A DNA stretch of 64,000 bases. Origin: Tridacna crocea. Taxonomy: Eukaryota > Mollusca > Bivalvia > Cardiida > Cardiidae. The stretch lies in the NCBI GenBank assembly GCA_943736015.1, contig OX031063.1, forward strand, positions 21,497,501 through 21,561,500, written 5' to 3'. The notes under the pieces were generated by a model that was given only the letters and a program-made list of their open reading frames with translations, had not been told where the DNA came from and did no database searches. Positions 11,056 through 22,375 of the stretch are shown here, in pieces. A program made the translations under genes and the position numbers. Within the stretch, counting starts at the first letter, position 1; every line of letters starts with the position of its first letter.

Positions 11056-11285
11056 TTAATTCTTTACCACACAATCCCGACTTTTAACGACCCTAAAAAA
11101 GAAAGACTTTGAAAACATTATGGGAAAATGAGAAAATGCTGGTAACCAGTATTTTCTGCTTTTCCCCCGATGTTTTCCACCCTTTCCAAATAAAATTTCA
11201 ATTTTTGATTAATATTTTATTTTGTCGTCTGCTGATGCTTTAAATTTGGGCAAGCCCAAAATTTTGATGTTTGGTAAAGAGTTAA
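11056..11285. mobile_element. MITE family A, first of a bookended pair
   Basis: It runs from TTAATTCTTTACCACACAAT to GTTTGGTAAAGAGTTAA. Its last TTAA (11282-11285) is also the first TTAA of the next copy, which lies in the opposite orientation. Confidence 0.85.
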
Positions 11286-11506
11286 CTCTTTACCAAACAA
11301 CAAAATTTTAGACTGGTCCAAATTAAAAGCATTTGCTGACGACAAAATAGAAGTCACTGAAAATCTGATATGTGTATTGGGGAGGGTAGAAAACACTGGG
11401 AAAAGGAGAAAATGCTGGTTACCAGCATTTTCTCCTTTTCCCACAGTTTTCAAAAGGTTTCTTTCACAGTGTTGTTAAAAGTTGGGATTGTGTGGTAAAG
11501 GGTTAA
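11282..11506. mobile_element. MITE family A, second of a bookended pair
   Basis: It runs from TTAACTCTTTACCAAACAAC to GTGTGGTAAAGGGTTAA, with a perfect hairpin core at about 11397-11446. It ends 86 bp before the PGRMC exon. Confidence 0.85.
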
Positions 11507-11592
11507 ATATTGTCATCTGGTAAAAAGTTAGTTACCGGTATTGTATTAAGGATAGTAATTAAGATATTTTAGATATTAATTGTTTACTGTAG

Positions 11593-11748
11593 GTGGACCT
11601 TATGCACTGTTTGCTGGGCAAGATGCTTCCCGTGCTTTAGCTACATTTTCTATGTCAGACGATGTATTTCGAAGTGAATATGATGATTTATCAGATTTAA
11701 GTAGTATGCAGATGGAAAGTGTGAGAGAATGGGAAATGCAGTTTACAG
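11593..11748 (+). CDS. PGRMC1: PGRMC (membrane-associated progesterone receptor component), penultimate coding exon
   Basis: The exon encodes the C-terminal half of the cytochrome-b5-like haem/steroid-binding domain. PGRMC proteins are ER-anchored haem proteins that support cytochrome P450 and sterol metabolism. It begins after an acceptor (TTTACTGTAG) in GGPYALFAGQDASRALATF, equivalent to GPYGVFAGRDASRG in vertebrates. The Tyr of GPY corresponds to the haem-ligating Tyr113 of human PGRMC1. It continues EYDDLSDLSSMQ and WEMQFT and ends at a donor, ACAG|GTAAGT. The first codon is split 1+2, so an upstream exon must supply the anchor and the start of the domain. No such exon was found in 1-11592, so intron 1 probably exceeds 11 kb. 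A PGRMC1/PGRMC2 distinction is not possible here. Confidence 0.93.
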
Positions 11749-11865
11749 GTAAGTTAGGCTTGGTAAATGAAGTGTAAGGTAAAGGATTGCTTTCAATTTT
11801 ATGAAATATTTATATAAAGATGTTTAAGTATATTCTTTTGTTCATGAATTTCTTTTTAACTTCTC

Positions 11866-11955
11866 CTTTGTGTGCATGGGTAGCTCTGTCGTAACCATTA
11901 GTGTATTCAGCTTGTGACTTGGTGGTTTTGGGTTTGATACCCGGCTTAGGCAAAC
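11866..11955 (+). mobile_element. Decayed tRNA-derived SINE head
   Basis: GGTAGCTCTGTCGTAAC resembles an A box and GGGTTTGATACCC, 40-50 bp on, resembles a B box. It lies in the PGRMC intron. No clear tail or target duplication is visible. Confidence 0.4.
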
Positions 11956-12392
11956 TTTCTTTCTTGCAAATTTATGTCTGACATTTCTGCATGTAAGAAA
12001 AGTAGTCAAAGAAAATTTTGTCAGTACCAGTGTGAGAAAGTTGTATGGCAGGTAAAAAGTTAACATTTGTTATAAGGGTAGAAAGCAATGAGCAAAAAGA
12101 AATAAATGCTGGTTACCAAGGTTTTCATCATGTACATGTATGTCTACATTTGGTCTAATTAATTCAACAATATAGAAAGGCACTTACAGAGTTAACCAGA
12201 CAACGAAATTTTGCACATATCCATGTACTGTAGTGTGTAGAATTGAAAACATAATGACTGAAGGAATGAATGCTAGTCACCAGATTGTTCTGATTTTCCA
12301 CATGATGTTTTTGAGAGTCTTTTTTAGGGTTTTTACACGATGGGTTTGTTTGTGAAAGGGTAGAGACCATCAACAAAAGTGATGACCAGGGA

Positions 12393-12607
12393 TTAATCCA
12401 TTACCAAATGACAAAAATTTGTGCTAGTCAAGATCAAAAGTGTCAGCAAATGACAGGTTACATGTATATTTGAATGAACTAAAATTCTTCCATAGGTAGG
12501 GTACATAACATTGTAGGAGTAGGAGAATTTCTCCTTTTTCCAAAATGGTTTTCAAAGGCCCTCTTACTCAGAGTCACTAAACTTCAGATTATTTGGGAAA
12601 GGGTTAA
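12393..12607. mobile_element. MITE family A, decayed, bookended
   Basis: It starts TTAATCCATTACCAAATGAC and ends TTTGGGAAAGGGTTAA. The hairpin core has lost much of its loop (GGAGAATTTCTCC remains). It shares the TTAA at 12604-12607 with the next copy, inside the PGRMC intron. Confidence 0.7.
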
Positions 12608-12820
12608 CCCATTACCACACAATTCCTTGACTTTGAAAGAATAGGCTTTGGAAAACCTTGTGGGAAAAGGAGAAAATGCTGGTTACCAGCATTTTATCCT
12701 TTTCCCACTGTGTTTTCTACCCTAGGCAGAAATCATAATTTGAGCAGCATCTTATTTGGTAGCCTGCAAGCTCTTTAAGATTGGACATGTCCAGAATTTT
12801 GTTGTGTGGTAAAGGGTTAA
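12604..12820. mobile_element. MITE family A, bookended
   Basis: It starts TTAACCCATTACCACACAAT and ends GTGTGGTAAAGGGTTAA. The hairpin core at about 12660-12708 carries one mismatch (TTTATCC for TTTCTCC). It ends 51 bp upstream of the last PGRMC exon. Confidence 0.85.
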
Positions 12821-12871
12821 AAATTAGATAATTTTTTTTCTCAATTTTTCTAAAATCTTTTTCTGTTGTAG

Positions 12872-12993
12872 AAAAATATGATTATGTTGGAAGATTATTA
12901 AGACCAGGAGAGCAGCCTCGAGAGTATTCAGATGATGAAGAACAGACTGATGAAAATACAAATAAAACAGATGATGATAAAAAGAAGGAATAA
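12872..12993 (+). CDS. PGRMC1: PGRMC, last coding exon
   Basis: After the acceptor TTCTGTTGTAG the split codon gives Glu, followed by KYDYVGRLLRPGEQP, EYSDDEE and an acidic/lysine tail ending DDDKKKE and TAA at 12991. KYDYVG aligns with KYHHVG of human PGRMC1, whose Lys163 and Tyr164 help hold the haem. YSDDEE aligns with the phosphorylated YSDEEE tail. The phase (1+2) matches the exon at 11593-11748. A possible AATAAA polyadenylation signal lies at 13106-13111, and a MITE follows at 13123, so the 3' UTR may be short or may include that repeat. Confidence 0.94.
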
Positions 12994-13122
12994 CAACATT
13001 TGTAGCAAATCAGAAAGTTGTATCATAGAGAGGGAGATAATTTAAATATCATTATGGGTCTTTGTAAAAGGTCAAAAGTGAAGTATGCATGTCTTTCTGC
13101 CATGGAATAAATGCTGAGGTAT

Positions 13123-13317
13123 TAACTCTTTACCACACAAGAAGATTTAGACTCTGATATACTGCAAATTTAATATGGATCAGCTGATAAAATTGTCTGT
13201 AGAGGAATAGAAAACATTTTTGCGGAAAAAGAAAATGCTGGTTTCCATTGTTTTCTTATTTTTTTCTGAAATGTTTTCAATAGACTACTCTTTCAGGATT
13301 GTTTGGTAAAGGGTTAA
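13123..13317. mobile_element. MITE family A in the PGRMC 3' flank
   Basis: It runs from TTAACTCTTTACCACACAAG to GTTTGGTAAAGGGTTAA. The hairpin is imperfect (AAAATGCTGGTTTCCATTGTTTT). Confidence 0.75.
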
Positions 13318-13949
13318 TATTTTGACATTTTTGTAAGACAGATATCCAACTTTTATATTGACTACATGGTTTCAAAATTTAGTCAGATGCCTTGTTCACA
13401 CAATTTTATTTTGGAGTATAAAGGAAAGTATTAAGACTTTGTTGCATCTTTGTATCAAGTTCAGCTTACAGTGGGTACTTATTAACTAACTATTCTTAAT
13501 TTCATTCTAAGTTTAGTTCTAATTGTAGAAAACAACTTTTGATTGACTAAATCATTTTGTGATTGCCTGATTTAAATGGCAAAGCCAGTCAAACTTCTTT
13601 TACTTTCAAATTTTGAAGATTTTTGAGCATGAGATGAAGAAGGTTTGTAAGAATTTTTGGGGAATAAGGACCTTGGCACCTTTTTTAGCAGCTTTAATCA
13701 AAAAGAAAAAAATGCTGTAATTATCTTGTGAATTTAGCTCTTTACTTAACAATAGAAATTTAGACTTGTCCAAATTGAAAGTATTTACTTAAGATAAACA
13801 TGTCATAAAGGTGGGTATTTAGTATTTTTACATCTCACCAAATTAAAAATTATATATATCACTGAAATTCATATGAAAAAATAATACACATCTTTTAATA
13901 ATTAAATTCATAAAATTACAAAAAAAAGATTTTTTTTGATGGTATTCCT

Positions 13950-14176
13950 TTAACTCTTTACCACACGACAAAACTTTAGACTGGTTCAAATTGAAAGCAT
14001 TTGCAGACGACAAAATAAAGGTGACTGAAATAATGAAATTTGTTCTGGGAAGGGTAGAAAACACTGTGTGAAAAGGAGAAAATGCTGGTTACCAGCATTT
14101 TCTCCTTTTCCTACAGTGTTTTCAAAAGGCTTCTTTCTCAGGGGTGTCAGAAGTAGAGATTGTGTGGTAATGGGTT
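13950..14176. mobile_element. MITE family A
   Basis: TTAACTCTTTACCACACGAC to GTGTGGTAATGGGTTAA, with an intact hairpin at about 14070-14117. It is bounded by sequence of different composition on the right. Confidence 0.85.
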
Positions 14177-14798
14177 AAAAGGCTATGTAGCCTCGTAAGG
14201 TATTTTTAGATTTCGCGCCAAAAATCAATAAAGCATTTCGGGAATGCCAAGTGACTAGCACATGACTCATAAGGCTTAAATTCCATTACATAACAAAAAT
14301 GTAATAATTATTTTCCATAATGTCTTCTTCGGCCGCCATGTTTAAAACTTTGTCTGTGTATTCCTGTATGTAAATGAGCGCATTGATCATCTAAAAATAG
14401 AACATGTCTCCCAACAGTGTCAACCTTGGCTGTAGTAAATCTCTAATTTCTCGTGTTGTTGGATGGTGTTCGACTACTGGGGTTTTATGAATGAAAATTA
14501 AAAGGCTTTGGGAGTATAGGAATGATTTTTTTGCATTTTTGTACAATTTTCGTCCAAAAATCTGAAGGGCCACCTTTAAACAATGGAATTCATCTTTGAA
14601 CGCGTAGAAAGAATCTTGCAGAAAAAGAAATGTTTGTCACTGGCAGTGTCTCCTTTTCCGTGAATGGCTGATCCTAAATATTTCTGGTTATACAGTACTG
14701 AAAGAAGGATGGAGAAAATATTGCAGTACAAAAGAATATAATTGCCAACCATAAAGTTTTTTGTCATGAAATTTTGTTGTCTGGTAAAGATTCATCCC
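14177..14798. other. CpG-containing unique stretch
   Basis: It contains TTTCGCGCC, TTCGGCCGCCATG at about 14330 and other CpGs that are rare nearby, which may indicate a promoter or recently unmethylated sequence. The ATG at 14338 opens only 16 codons. No exon is supported. Confidence 0.3.
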
Positions 14799-15014
14799 TT
14801 AACCCTGTACCACAGAATCCCCCAGAGGTACAAAGCTTTTGAAATCATTTTGGGAAAAGGAGAAAATGCTGGTAACCACCATTTTCTCCATATCCAAAAA
14901 TGTTTGCTACCCTTTCCAGAAAAAAGTATTATGATATCGTTTGCATTGACATTGTTATTTGCAAATGTACAATGTTGATGAGTGGAAAATTGTGTCATTT
15001 GGCAAAGAGTTTAA
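14799..15014. mobile_element. MITE family A, diverged
   Basis: TTAACCCTGTACCACAGAAT to TTTGGCAAAGAGTTTAA. The hairpin has decayed to AAATGCTGGTAACCACCATTTT. Confidence 0.7.
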
Positions 15015-15223
15015 GAAACCAGATTGAGTTGCCTTTTTTTTTTTTTTGAGACTGTTGATGAAGATCAAATTACAGAGATTATGAAGTCTGATCTAACATC
15101 AACACTGGCTGCTTCTTTGTAATATATTATAAGAAAAAGAAAAACAGCCTTCAAACGAAAAAATTAGGATCTTTTGTACAAACTGCAAGCGTTCATTTTA
15201 GTTATTTAGCTTCTTAACAGTTA

Positions 15224-15437
15224 TCCCTTTACTATACAATCCAGACTTTCAACAACCTTGAGGGAAGACCCTTTAAAGGAAACATTGTGGGAAAAGGACA
15301 AAATAGTGTTAACTAACATTTTCTTATTTTCTCACAATCTTTTCTAATCTTTCAGAGATGGTTCCATCATTTTAGACACAAATCATTTCAGTGTAGACTA
15401 AAAAGTCTAAAATTTTATTGTACAGTAAAGAGCTAAA
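15224..15437. mobile_element. MITE family A, diverged
   Basis: TTATCCCTTTACTATACAAT to GTACAGTAAAGAGCTAA. Both terminal TTAA have mutated. The hairpin is partly preserved (ATAGTGTTAACTAACATTTT). Confidence 0.65.
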
Positions 15438-15934
15438 ACACTTATACATACAGGGTGAGCTAAGAAATAAATATATTTTTGTACAATTTGTTTTGCTAGT
15501 CACATTAATATCAGAATGTGAATAACTAACAATGGTGTCCATCTTATCTTTATTTCAAGAGATGACTTTCACTGTTTACTTGGAAACTGCAGGAAATAGT
15601 TTTAATTGTGTAATATTGTTCAAAACAATTTCAAAAATGTTAGTTTTTTTTAAATTAAGTTCTATGTTTTTTTAATGTTTTTAATTGATGAAAACCTGTT
15701 TGTGCATAGTTTCAATTGGGAAACTTTACAATTACTTGCCAGGTATAAACAGTTATTATAAGAACTTGTACTCAGATTAGATAGATAAGGTAGAAAGAAC
15801 TAGGTTTTATACTGCAGTGCATTGGTGCTCTTGTAAACCTAGATATGGTGCTGACAATCCTGTTGATTTAGAGGCTGCAGATAAACCCTTCACCAAACAT
15901 TCTTCTATTTTAACAACTCAAGTAATAATTCTAT

Positions 15935-16163
15935 TTAACCCTTTACCACACAATGACGACTTTTGACAAACCTTAGGAAGGGGCCTTTTGAAAACATTGT
16001 GGGAAAAAGAGAAAATGCTGGTAACCAGCATTTTCTCCTTTTCCCACAAAGTTTTCTTCCCTGTCAAAGCAAAATTGCACCATTTGAGCCACTTTGAAAT
16101 TGTCCTCTGCAAATGCTTTCAATTAGGATAGGACTAGAATTTTTCTGCATAGTAATTGGTTAA
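15935..16163. mobile_element. MITE family A
   Basis: TTAACCCTTTACCACACAAT to CATAGTAATTGGTTAA, with an intact hairpin at about 16001-16049. A fragment of a second copy follows at 16170-16306, from the TTCTAGTAACC loop to AGTAAAGAGTTAA. Confidence 0.8.
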
Positions 16164-16519
16164 AACATTCTAGTAACCAGCATTTTATCCTTTTCCACAA
16201 GTGTTTCTACCTTTTCAAACACAAGTTCCATATTTTGAGCCAGATATGGTTTATTTCCTGCAAATGTACAAGCCCATGTTCTTGTGAACTAGTAAAGAGT
16301 TAACTCTTCCCCAAATGATTAAAAATAAAACTTGGCTATACCAAAAGCATTTCATTACATATGAAAGTATGTGCTCTTAAAAAATGTAGAAAAACAATAT
16401 GTAGAAAATTTAATCAATATGGGAAAAGGGGGAAATGTTAGTTGTCATCATTTTCAAGTTTTTCCCCCCATGTTTTCATGAGCTGTCTGATCTAGGGTTA
16501 TAAAACCATGGATTGTTTG

Positions 16520-16735
16520 TTCACTCATTACCAAAATACAGAATTTTTGGTTTGTCCAAATCCAAAGCATTTGCAGACGACAAAAGAAAAGTGACTGAAA
16601 ATTTGAAATTTATTTTGTGAAGGGTAGAAAACATTGTGGAAGAAAGAGAAAATGCTGGTTACCAGCATTTTCTCCTTTTCCCACAATGTTTTCTGATGGC
16701 TTCACAAAAGTAGGGATTGTGTGGTAATGGGTTGA
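16520..16735. mobile_element. MITE family A
   Basis: TTCACTCATTACCAAAATAC to GTGTGGTAATGGGTTGAA, with a hairpin at about 16636-16687. The terminal TTAAs have decayed. Confidence 0.75.
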
Positions 16736-17234
16736 AGGGTTTGAATTAAACAGCACAGATAGTTTGTATTCAGCTATTCAGGATTTAGGTTTGATGATTA
16801 TACCAATCAGAGTATCATCTATATACATGTACCTAGCAAACTCATTAGACTCATTGGGAAGAAATTTTGTCTGGCTGTTAGCTAGTCATTAAATTCAGTT
16901 TGAAGTTATTTGGCTCAGCTGTTTACATAGAAAATATTGTTGTATTGACATAGCCCTGTTGTCATTTGTTTTGTACTGCAAAAACTTTGACACCCTGACC
17001 TTTCTTGTCTTTGTTGTAACTGCAAATATTTACTTCAAACTGGGGCTAATTATTTATTATCCAAATGGGAACCCATACTACAAGTGCAGGTAACTATCAG
17101 AACATTTTTGATACAGTTATTGCCCTTTGTCATTGAAATGCACCTTAGGCAGAGCGTTGGTACACTTGTACCAAGCTCCCCTTTAAAAGTATATTATGGG
17201 TAGTGCATTATTAAAAGGTCTATATGCTTGGGCT

Positions 17235-17420
17235 TTAACCCTTGACCTGCCAAACAAGTGAAATGAAACTTTCATGTTTAGAGTGAACATCCCAATTATT
17301 TCTATTTTTCAAGTATTTTTTTAGGGGAAAAAAAAACACCTCCTTACCAGACAGTGTAAATCTAAGATCAGACTGCACATTCTGTGCAGTCTGATCTTGA
17401 TCTTTATTCTTTTGCCTTAT
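17235..17420. mobile_element. Repeat family D with AGACTGCAC palindrome
   Basis: It begins TTAACCCTTGACCTGCCAAA and contains a perfect hairpin of arms AGATCAGACTGCAC and GTGCAGTCTGATCT around ATTCT (17368-17400). Related copies are at 21827-22031, 23669-23795 and 44821-45048. They share the hairpin in decayed form and CTCTAGAG or TTAA ends. The right end is unclear in this copy. Confidence 0.55.
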
Positions 17421-18373
17421 ACAAGCATTGGGATTTCTTATTATTCTAAACAGAAAATGTTCTTTATTTTGTTCAATGTGTGTGTTTTTGTTTTTTAATT
17501 TCATGAAAAATTTCCAACTGTATTCTAATCATTCTTAAACAGTTTCGAAAAAAGACCTTTTAGTCACATTTTTCTTGTCCACAGTGTTTATAAAGAAAAT
17601 TATGGGAACCATCTACTACACAACAAAAAGTCAGACACTTTCAAAGTAATGGCAATGAATGATTTGTGTATGAATAGATAGAAAAAATAATGAAAAAAGG
17701 AGAAAATGAAGCTTAATAGCACTGGACCCCTTTTCCCATAATGTTTTCTACTCTTTCCAAAACACTTTGCACTATTTGAGCAACATTTCATTTCTTGTCT
17801 TCAATACATATAAAGATGGAAAACATTTTTGAAAAAGGAGAAAATGTAAGCAGTAGTTTCCTCTTTCCCAAAATATTTTCTTCTCTTCCAAGGAAAAACC
17901 TTCCGGCATTTGACCTAAATATTTCTTTTCTTCAAATACTTTTGATATAGACAAGTGCAACATGTTGTTTAGTAAAGGGTTTAGTTTTCATCAAACAAGA
18001 AACTTTTAGACTTGTTCAAATAGAATTCATTTGCCAAATTTAAAAGTAACTTATATGAAGTGAATTACCCTGAAAGGGTAGAAAACTAAATAGGAAAAGG
18101 AGAAAATGTTGGTGGCCAGTATTGTCGCCTTTCCTTGGAATGTTTTCAAAAGCCTTCTAGGTGGGGGGGGGGGTAAAGGATGGGATTATGTTGTAAAGGG
18201 TGAAGGGGGCAAAACACAAGAGAGAAATAATTAAAGAAAAGCATTTTTTTCACACATGCCAGGATAGCAATGTGGAAAAAGGTCTAACACATGTAACTGT
18301 TTTGTTAAAGCTATTGCTTTTTCGTCATCAATGTGTTTTCAAACCCTGTCTGCTGCAGGGCTGACAAAAACAT

Positions 18374-18602
18374 TTAACTCTTTACCGCACAGTCCCGACT
18401 TTTAACGACCTTGAGAAAGAATTCTTTTGAAAACATTGAGGGAGAAGAACAAAATGCGCGTAAGCAGCATTTTCTCCTTTTCCCACAATGTTTTCTTCCC
18501 TTCCCAAAACAATTTTCAAATTTTCAGTCACTTTTATTTTGTCATCTGCAAATGCTTTCAATTTGGACCAGTCTAAAATATTGTCGTTTGGTAATGAGTT
18601 AA
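18374..18602. mobile_element. MITE family A
   Basis: TTAACTCTTTACCGCACAGT to TTTGGTAATGAGTTAA. The hairpin has one decayed arm (GAAGAACAAAATGCGCGTAA). Confidence 0.8.
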
Positions 18603-18999
18603 ACATGCAGTGATGACTCAATCATAGTCAAATTCTTTCCAACATTAATTTTAGCATATTTATCATACTTTTATTTTTAATTTTTAACTGTATATGTTAT
18701 TGTTTTATAAAAAAGGAAAGTAAAAAATACCTTAGGTTAATTTCTTTTCATTGTCTTTGAGTTAGGCATCTGAAGAGTTTTAGACAAAATACCAACAATA
18801 CACTGATAAGTCTTCAGTGCTCGTCACATATTATTGAAGTGATTAAGTAAAATAATGGTGTAGATCAGACTGCTAGGCACTTGCAGCTGATCCTATTTCT
18901 ACACTGTCTGAAATTTTGTGACAAATAATATTTTTAGAAACATCACATTGAAATTATAAAAACAAACTCCTCATATGTAGGTATTTTTTTCAGAGTAGA

Positions 19000-19245
19000 C
19001 TCTCTACCAGATGACAAAACTTTAGAGGCATTCAAATACAGAGGACTTGCAGACAACACATTAGAGAAGACTCAAATGATGAAAATTGTCTCTAAAAAAA
19101 GAGTAGAAAATATTTTGGGAAAAGGAGGGAAATGCTGGTTATGAGAAAATGCTGGTTACCAACCAGCATTTTCTCCTTTTCCCACAATATTTTTGAAAAC
19201 CGCCTCTCTCAGGGTAATTGAAACTTGGGTTTGTTTGGTAAAGTG
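19000..19245. mobile_element. MITE family A with duplicated hairpin centre
   Basis: Recognised by CCAGATGACAAAACTTTAGA at the left and GTTTGGTAAAGTGTTCAA at the right. The core reads AAATGCTGGTTATGAGAAAA then ATGCTGGTTACCAACCAGCA: one arm is repeated and the loop extended. Confidence 0.7.
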
Positions 19246-19521
19246 TTCAAATATAAACATGTACATTACTGCTGCATTGATGTTTGTGGTGTAAACATAT
19301 TGTTGATGGATTAGATGATAGTGAATGAATGAATATATTTGTACCAAAGTACTGATAGCTTTACCATATTTTTATGAAACAGAATTATTTGTAATATCTT
19401 AAAGGGGTAATCCTTTATGAAGCAAGGGACCCTGTATAGAAGGGAAAAAGTCACCCCCCCCAAAAATGCTGGTAACCAGAAATTTCTTTTCATACTCTAC
19501 AAAGCAAAGCTGCTCTCTCCT

Positions 19522-19750
19522 TTAACTTATTACCAAACGACAAAATTTAAGGTTTGTCCAAATCTATAGCATTTGCAGACGACAAAATAAAAGTGACTGA
19601 AAATTTTAGATTTGTTTTGTGAAGGGTAGAAAACATTGTTGGAAAAGGGGAAAATGCTGGTTACCAGCATTTTCTCCTTTTCCCACAATGTTTTCTCAAT
19701 GCTTCTTTCTAAGGGTCGTCAAAAGTAGGGATTGTGTGGTAATGGGTTAA
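19522..19750. mobile_element. MITE family A
   Basis: TTAACTTATTACCAAACGAC to GTGTGGTAATGGGTTAA, with the hairpin at about 19640-19688 close to perfect. Confidence 0.85.
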
Positions 19751-20125
19751 AAGATTGATATAATCATATGAACAAAAAAAATGTTGCCTCCAGATGCTTT
19801 CAATATGGACTATTGTAAAATTTTTCAACCAGAAGAAAAGAAAACTTTCTTTCAAATGACAAAAATTTATAACTTGTTCAAATTGCTAGTACATGTAATT
19901 GCGGTGAACAAAATATGTTGCTCAAAATCGAATGATGAGATTTGTGTCAGAAATGTTAGAAAACCTAGTGGGAAAATGAGAAAATGCTGATAACCAGTAG
20001 TTTCCTTGTTTCCTACAATCTTTTCAAATTTCTTACACGTCAGGGTCACTTAAACACAGGATTGTTTGGTAAAAAGTTAAATGCTAAACAGGCAACTTAC
20101 TTTTGTCATCATAAACATATTATTA

Positions 20126-20353
20126 TTAACTTGTTACCAAACGCCAAAAATTTAGATAGGTCTAAATTGCAAGCATTTGCAGACAACAAATTTGACATGA
20201 TTTCAAAATCCAAATTTGTTCTGTGAAGGTAGAAAACATTGTGGGAAAAGGAGGAAATGCTGGTTACCAGCATTTTCTCCTTTTCCCACAATGTTTTCTC
20301 AATGCTTCTTTCTCAGGGTCCTTAAAAGTCGGGATTGTGTGGTAAAGAGTTAA
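20126..20353. mobile_element. MITE family A
   Basis: TTAACTTGTTACCAAACGCC to GTGTGGTAAAGAGTTAA, with the hairpin at about 20240-20290 and one A to G change in the left arm (GGAGGAAATGC). Confidence 0.85.
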
Positions 20354-21054
20354 ATCATCATAATTTGACCAACATTAATTATAAACAATGATATGATGAT
20401 ATATGCATACAGTGGTGTACTTACGAGCTACAATAATGACTTACAAAAATCTGTTGTCTTAATGGCATCAAGCATAATAGAACAGTATTTTTCTGGAGAA
20501 AATGTCATGTCTTTATAAACACCAGCTTTAAACTTAAAAGAAAGTATGAGGTGGCTGAAGAATATTTATAAACAATGTGATGACTGAAAGAAAATGCCTA
20601 CATGGCAGCAATAGTAATATTTGCTGTAATTCTGTTGTAACAAGTACATTTGTCGTAGTTTTACATAGATTTGTCAAAATATTTTAAAGCCACTTCACTT
20701 ATGTAACTTTTAAGATTTCTTAGCAGTAAGAGCAAGAAAACAATACAAAAAATTGATTGATTGTTTTCAGCAATTTCTCATTTTCTCACCCTATAGCACC
20801 AACAGGTGCCTTAGTGGGTGAAAACTATTGATTTAATATCAGAAAATAATACAGGTTCTGAATTGAAGTGCAGGAACTTCGAAGAAGTATCTGTATATAT
20901 TGAAAAGTCTTTTAATCAGTATTTTTATAAAACTTATGTTCTGTTGTGTTTTGCTCTCTGTACTGTTTTGTTACTTTAGTCATTGTGCATACAATGCATT
21001 TTTACACTTAACTGTACTGTGCATTCCTGAGTTTTGATAACCAAAATTTCTTCT

Positions 21055-21420
21055 GTATACATGGTGGAAAAAGGAGAAGATGCTGATAATCAGCATCTTC
21101 CTTTCTCACAATGTTTATATACCCTTTTGTAGACATATCTGGCCCTTTGATCCTTTGCAAAAAAATCTGTGGTTTTATAACCCTGAGATAGAAGCCTTTT
21201 GAAACATTGTGGGGAAAGGAGAAAAGGCTGATAACCATCATTTTCTCCTTTTCCCACAATTTTTTCTACCTTGCTGGAAACAAATTTAAATTTTTGTGTC
21301 AGGTTTATTTTGTCGTTTGCAAGTGCAAAGACAACACTAACCATCTTTGTATTTTGTTTTCTTGCAAATGCTTTCATCTTTATAAAGATCTATGATTTTT
21401 TTGTCTGGTGAAAAGTCTGT
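21055..21420. mobile_element. Two overlapping family A MITE remnants
   Basis: The first has a hairpin at 21066-21110 with paired changes in both arms (AAGATGCTGAT and ATCAGCATCTT). The second has AGAAAAGGCTGATAACCATC at about 21220 and ends near TTTTGTCTGGTGAAAAGTC. Confidence 0.65.
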
Positions 21421-21826
21421 ATATTATTTGTGAAAAATGATTAAATTGCCTGTAAAAAGTAATTACTGTTTTTGCCATGTGTTTTGCAAAAGTCGGCTGA
21501 AATTAAAAAAAAAAGAATCATATGCAAAATTTGAATTGGAAAATGGAATACCTGTACTTCTTTATTCATAGAGCTGACATACTGTCTGAATTTTTTGTCT
21601 TCATTTAAATATTTACCAGGCAACAGAATTTTAGGCTTACTTGATATCATTTGCAGATGATAGGTACAGTGAGGCTCACATGATTGGATACATCTTTAAA
21701 AGGTTAGACAATATTGTTTGAATATGAGAAAATGCTGGGATTTTTCTTTGAGGGTTGTTAAAACTTAGGATTGTGTACCATCAAGGATGTAAGATTAACA
21801 GAAGTTAAATGTTGTATGCCAGGTTT

Positions 21827-22031
21827 CTTGACCCTTAGAGTGCCAAATGATTGGAAACATTTCCTGTGAAAATGAATTAGATTTAGAATTGTCATGGGTG
21901 TTTTTTTGTTGGAGAAACTCGGGGCATCATCAAACTGTAGAACCTGGATCAGACTGCATGCTTTGTGCAGCCTAATCTTGATGTACATTGTCAGCTGATA
22001 CAGAAGATGTGCATGTTGCCCTGAGGGTTAA
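21827..22031. mobile_element. Repeat family D copy
   Basis: It runs from TTGACCCTTAGAGTGCCAAA to CCCTGAGGGTTAA, the two ends being inverted relatives (CCCTTAGAG / CTGAGGG). The inner hairpin is GATCAGACTGCATG / TGTGCAGCCTAATC, partly decayed. Confidence 0.6.
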
Positions 22032-22164
22032 GTGTTATTGAAGCATGCGAGGCATAGTATTGTACATAGGAGAAAGTTTGTTTTTAAAATAATATTATTT
22101 TTCTACTTTCTGTTTAAGTTGTCCTCATTTCCTCATCAGATCCTTGCTTTACCATCCATATATA

Positions 22165-22375
22165 CCCTTTACTACACAATCCCAACATTAATTGACCCAG
22201 AGATAGGAAGCTTTTGAAAACATTTTGGGAAAATATGCTGGTAACCAGCATTTTCTCCCTTTCCCAAGATGTTTTCTACCCTTTAACATTCAAATATCCT
22301 TTGAACCATGTTTAATTTCTTCTCTGCAAGCTTTTATTGTGGATTAGTGTAAAATTTTGTTGCATGGTAAAGGGT
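22165..22375. mobile_element. MITE family A, diverged
   Basis: It begins ACCCTTTACTACACAATCCC, has a shortened left hairpin arm (GGGAAAATATGCTGGTAACC) with an intact right arm, and ends GCATGGTAAAGGGTAAAG. Confidence 0.7.

Noticed and set aside
1..11592. Missing first exon of PGRMC within the window
   Set aside because: I looked for a + strand exon encoding a membrane segment and the start of the cytochrome-b5-like domain and found none, so it probably lies to the left.
14338..14386. Start codon in GGCCGCCATG as a first exon
   Set aside because: The Kozak-like context is good, but only 16 codons follow before a stop and no donor is evident in frame.
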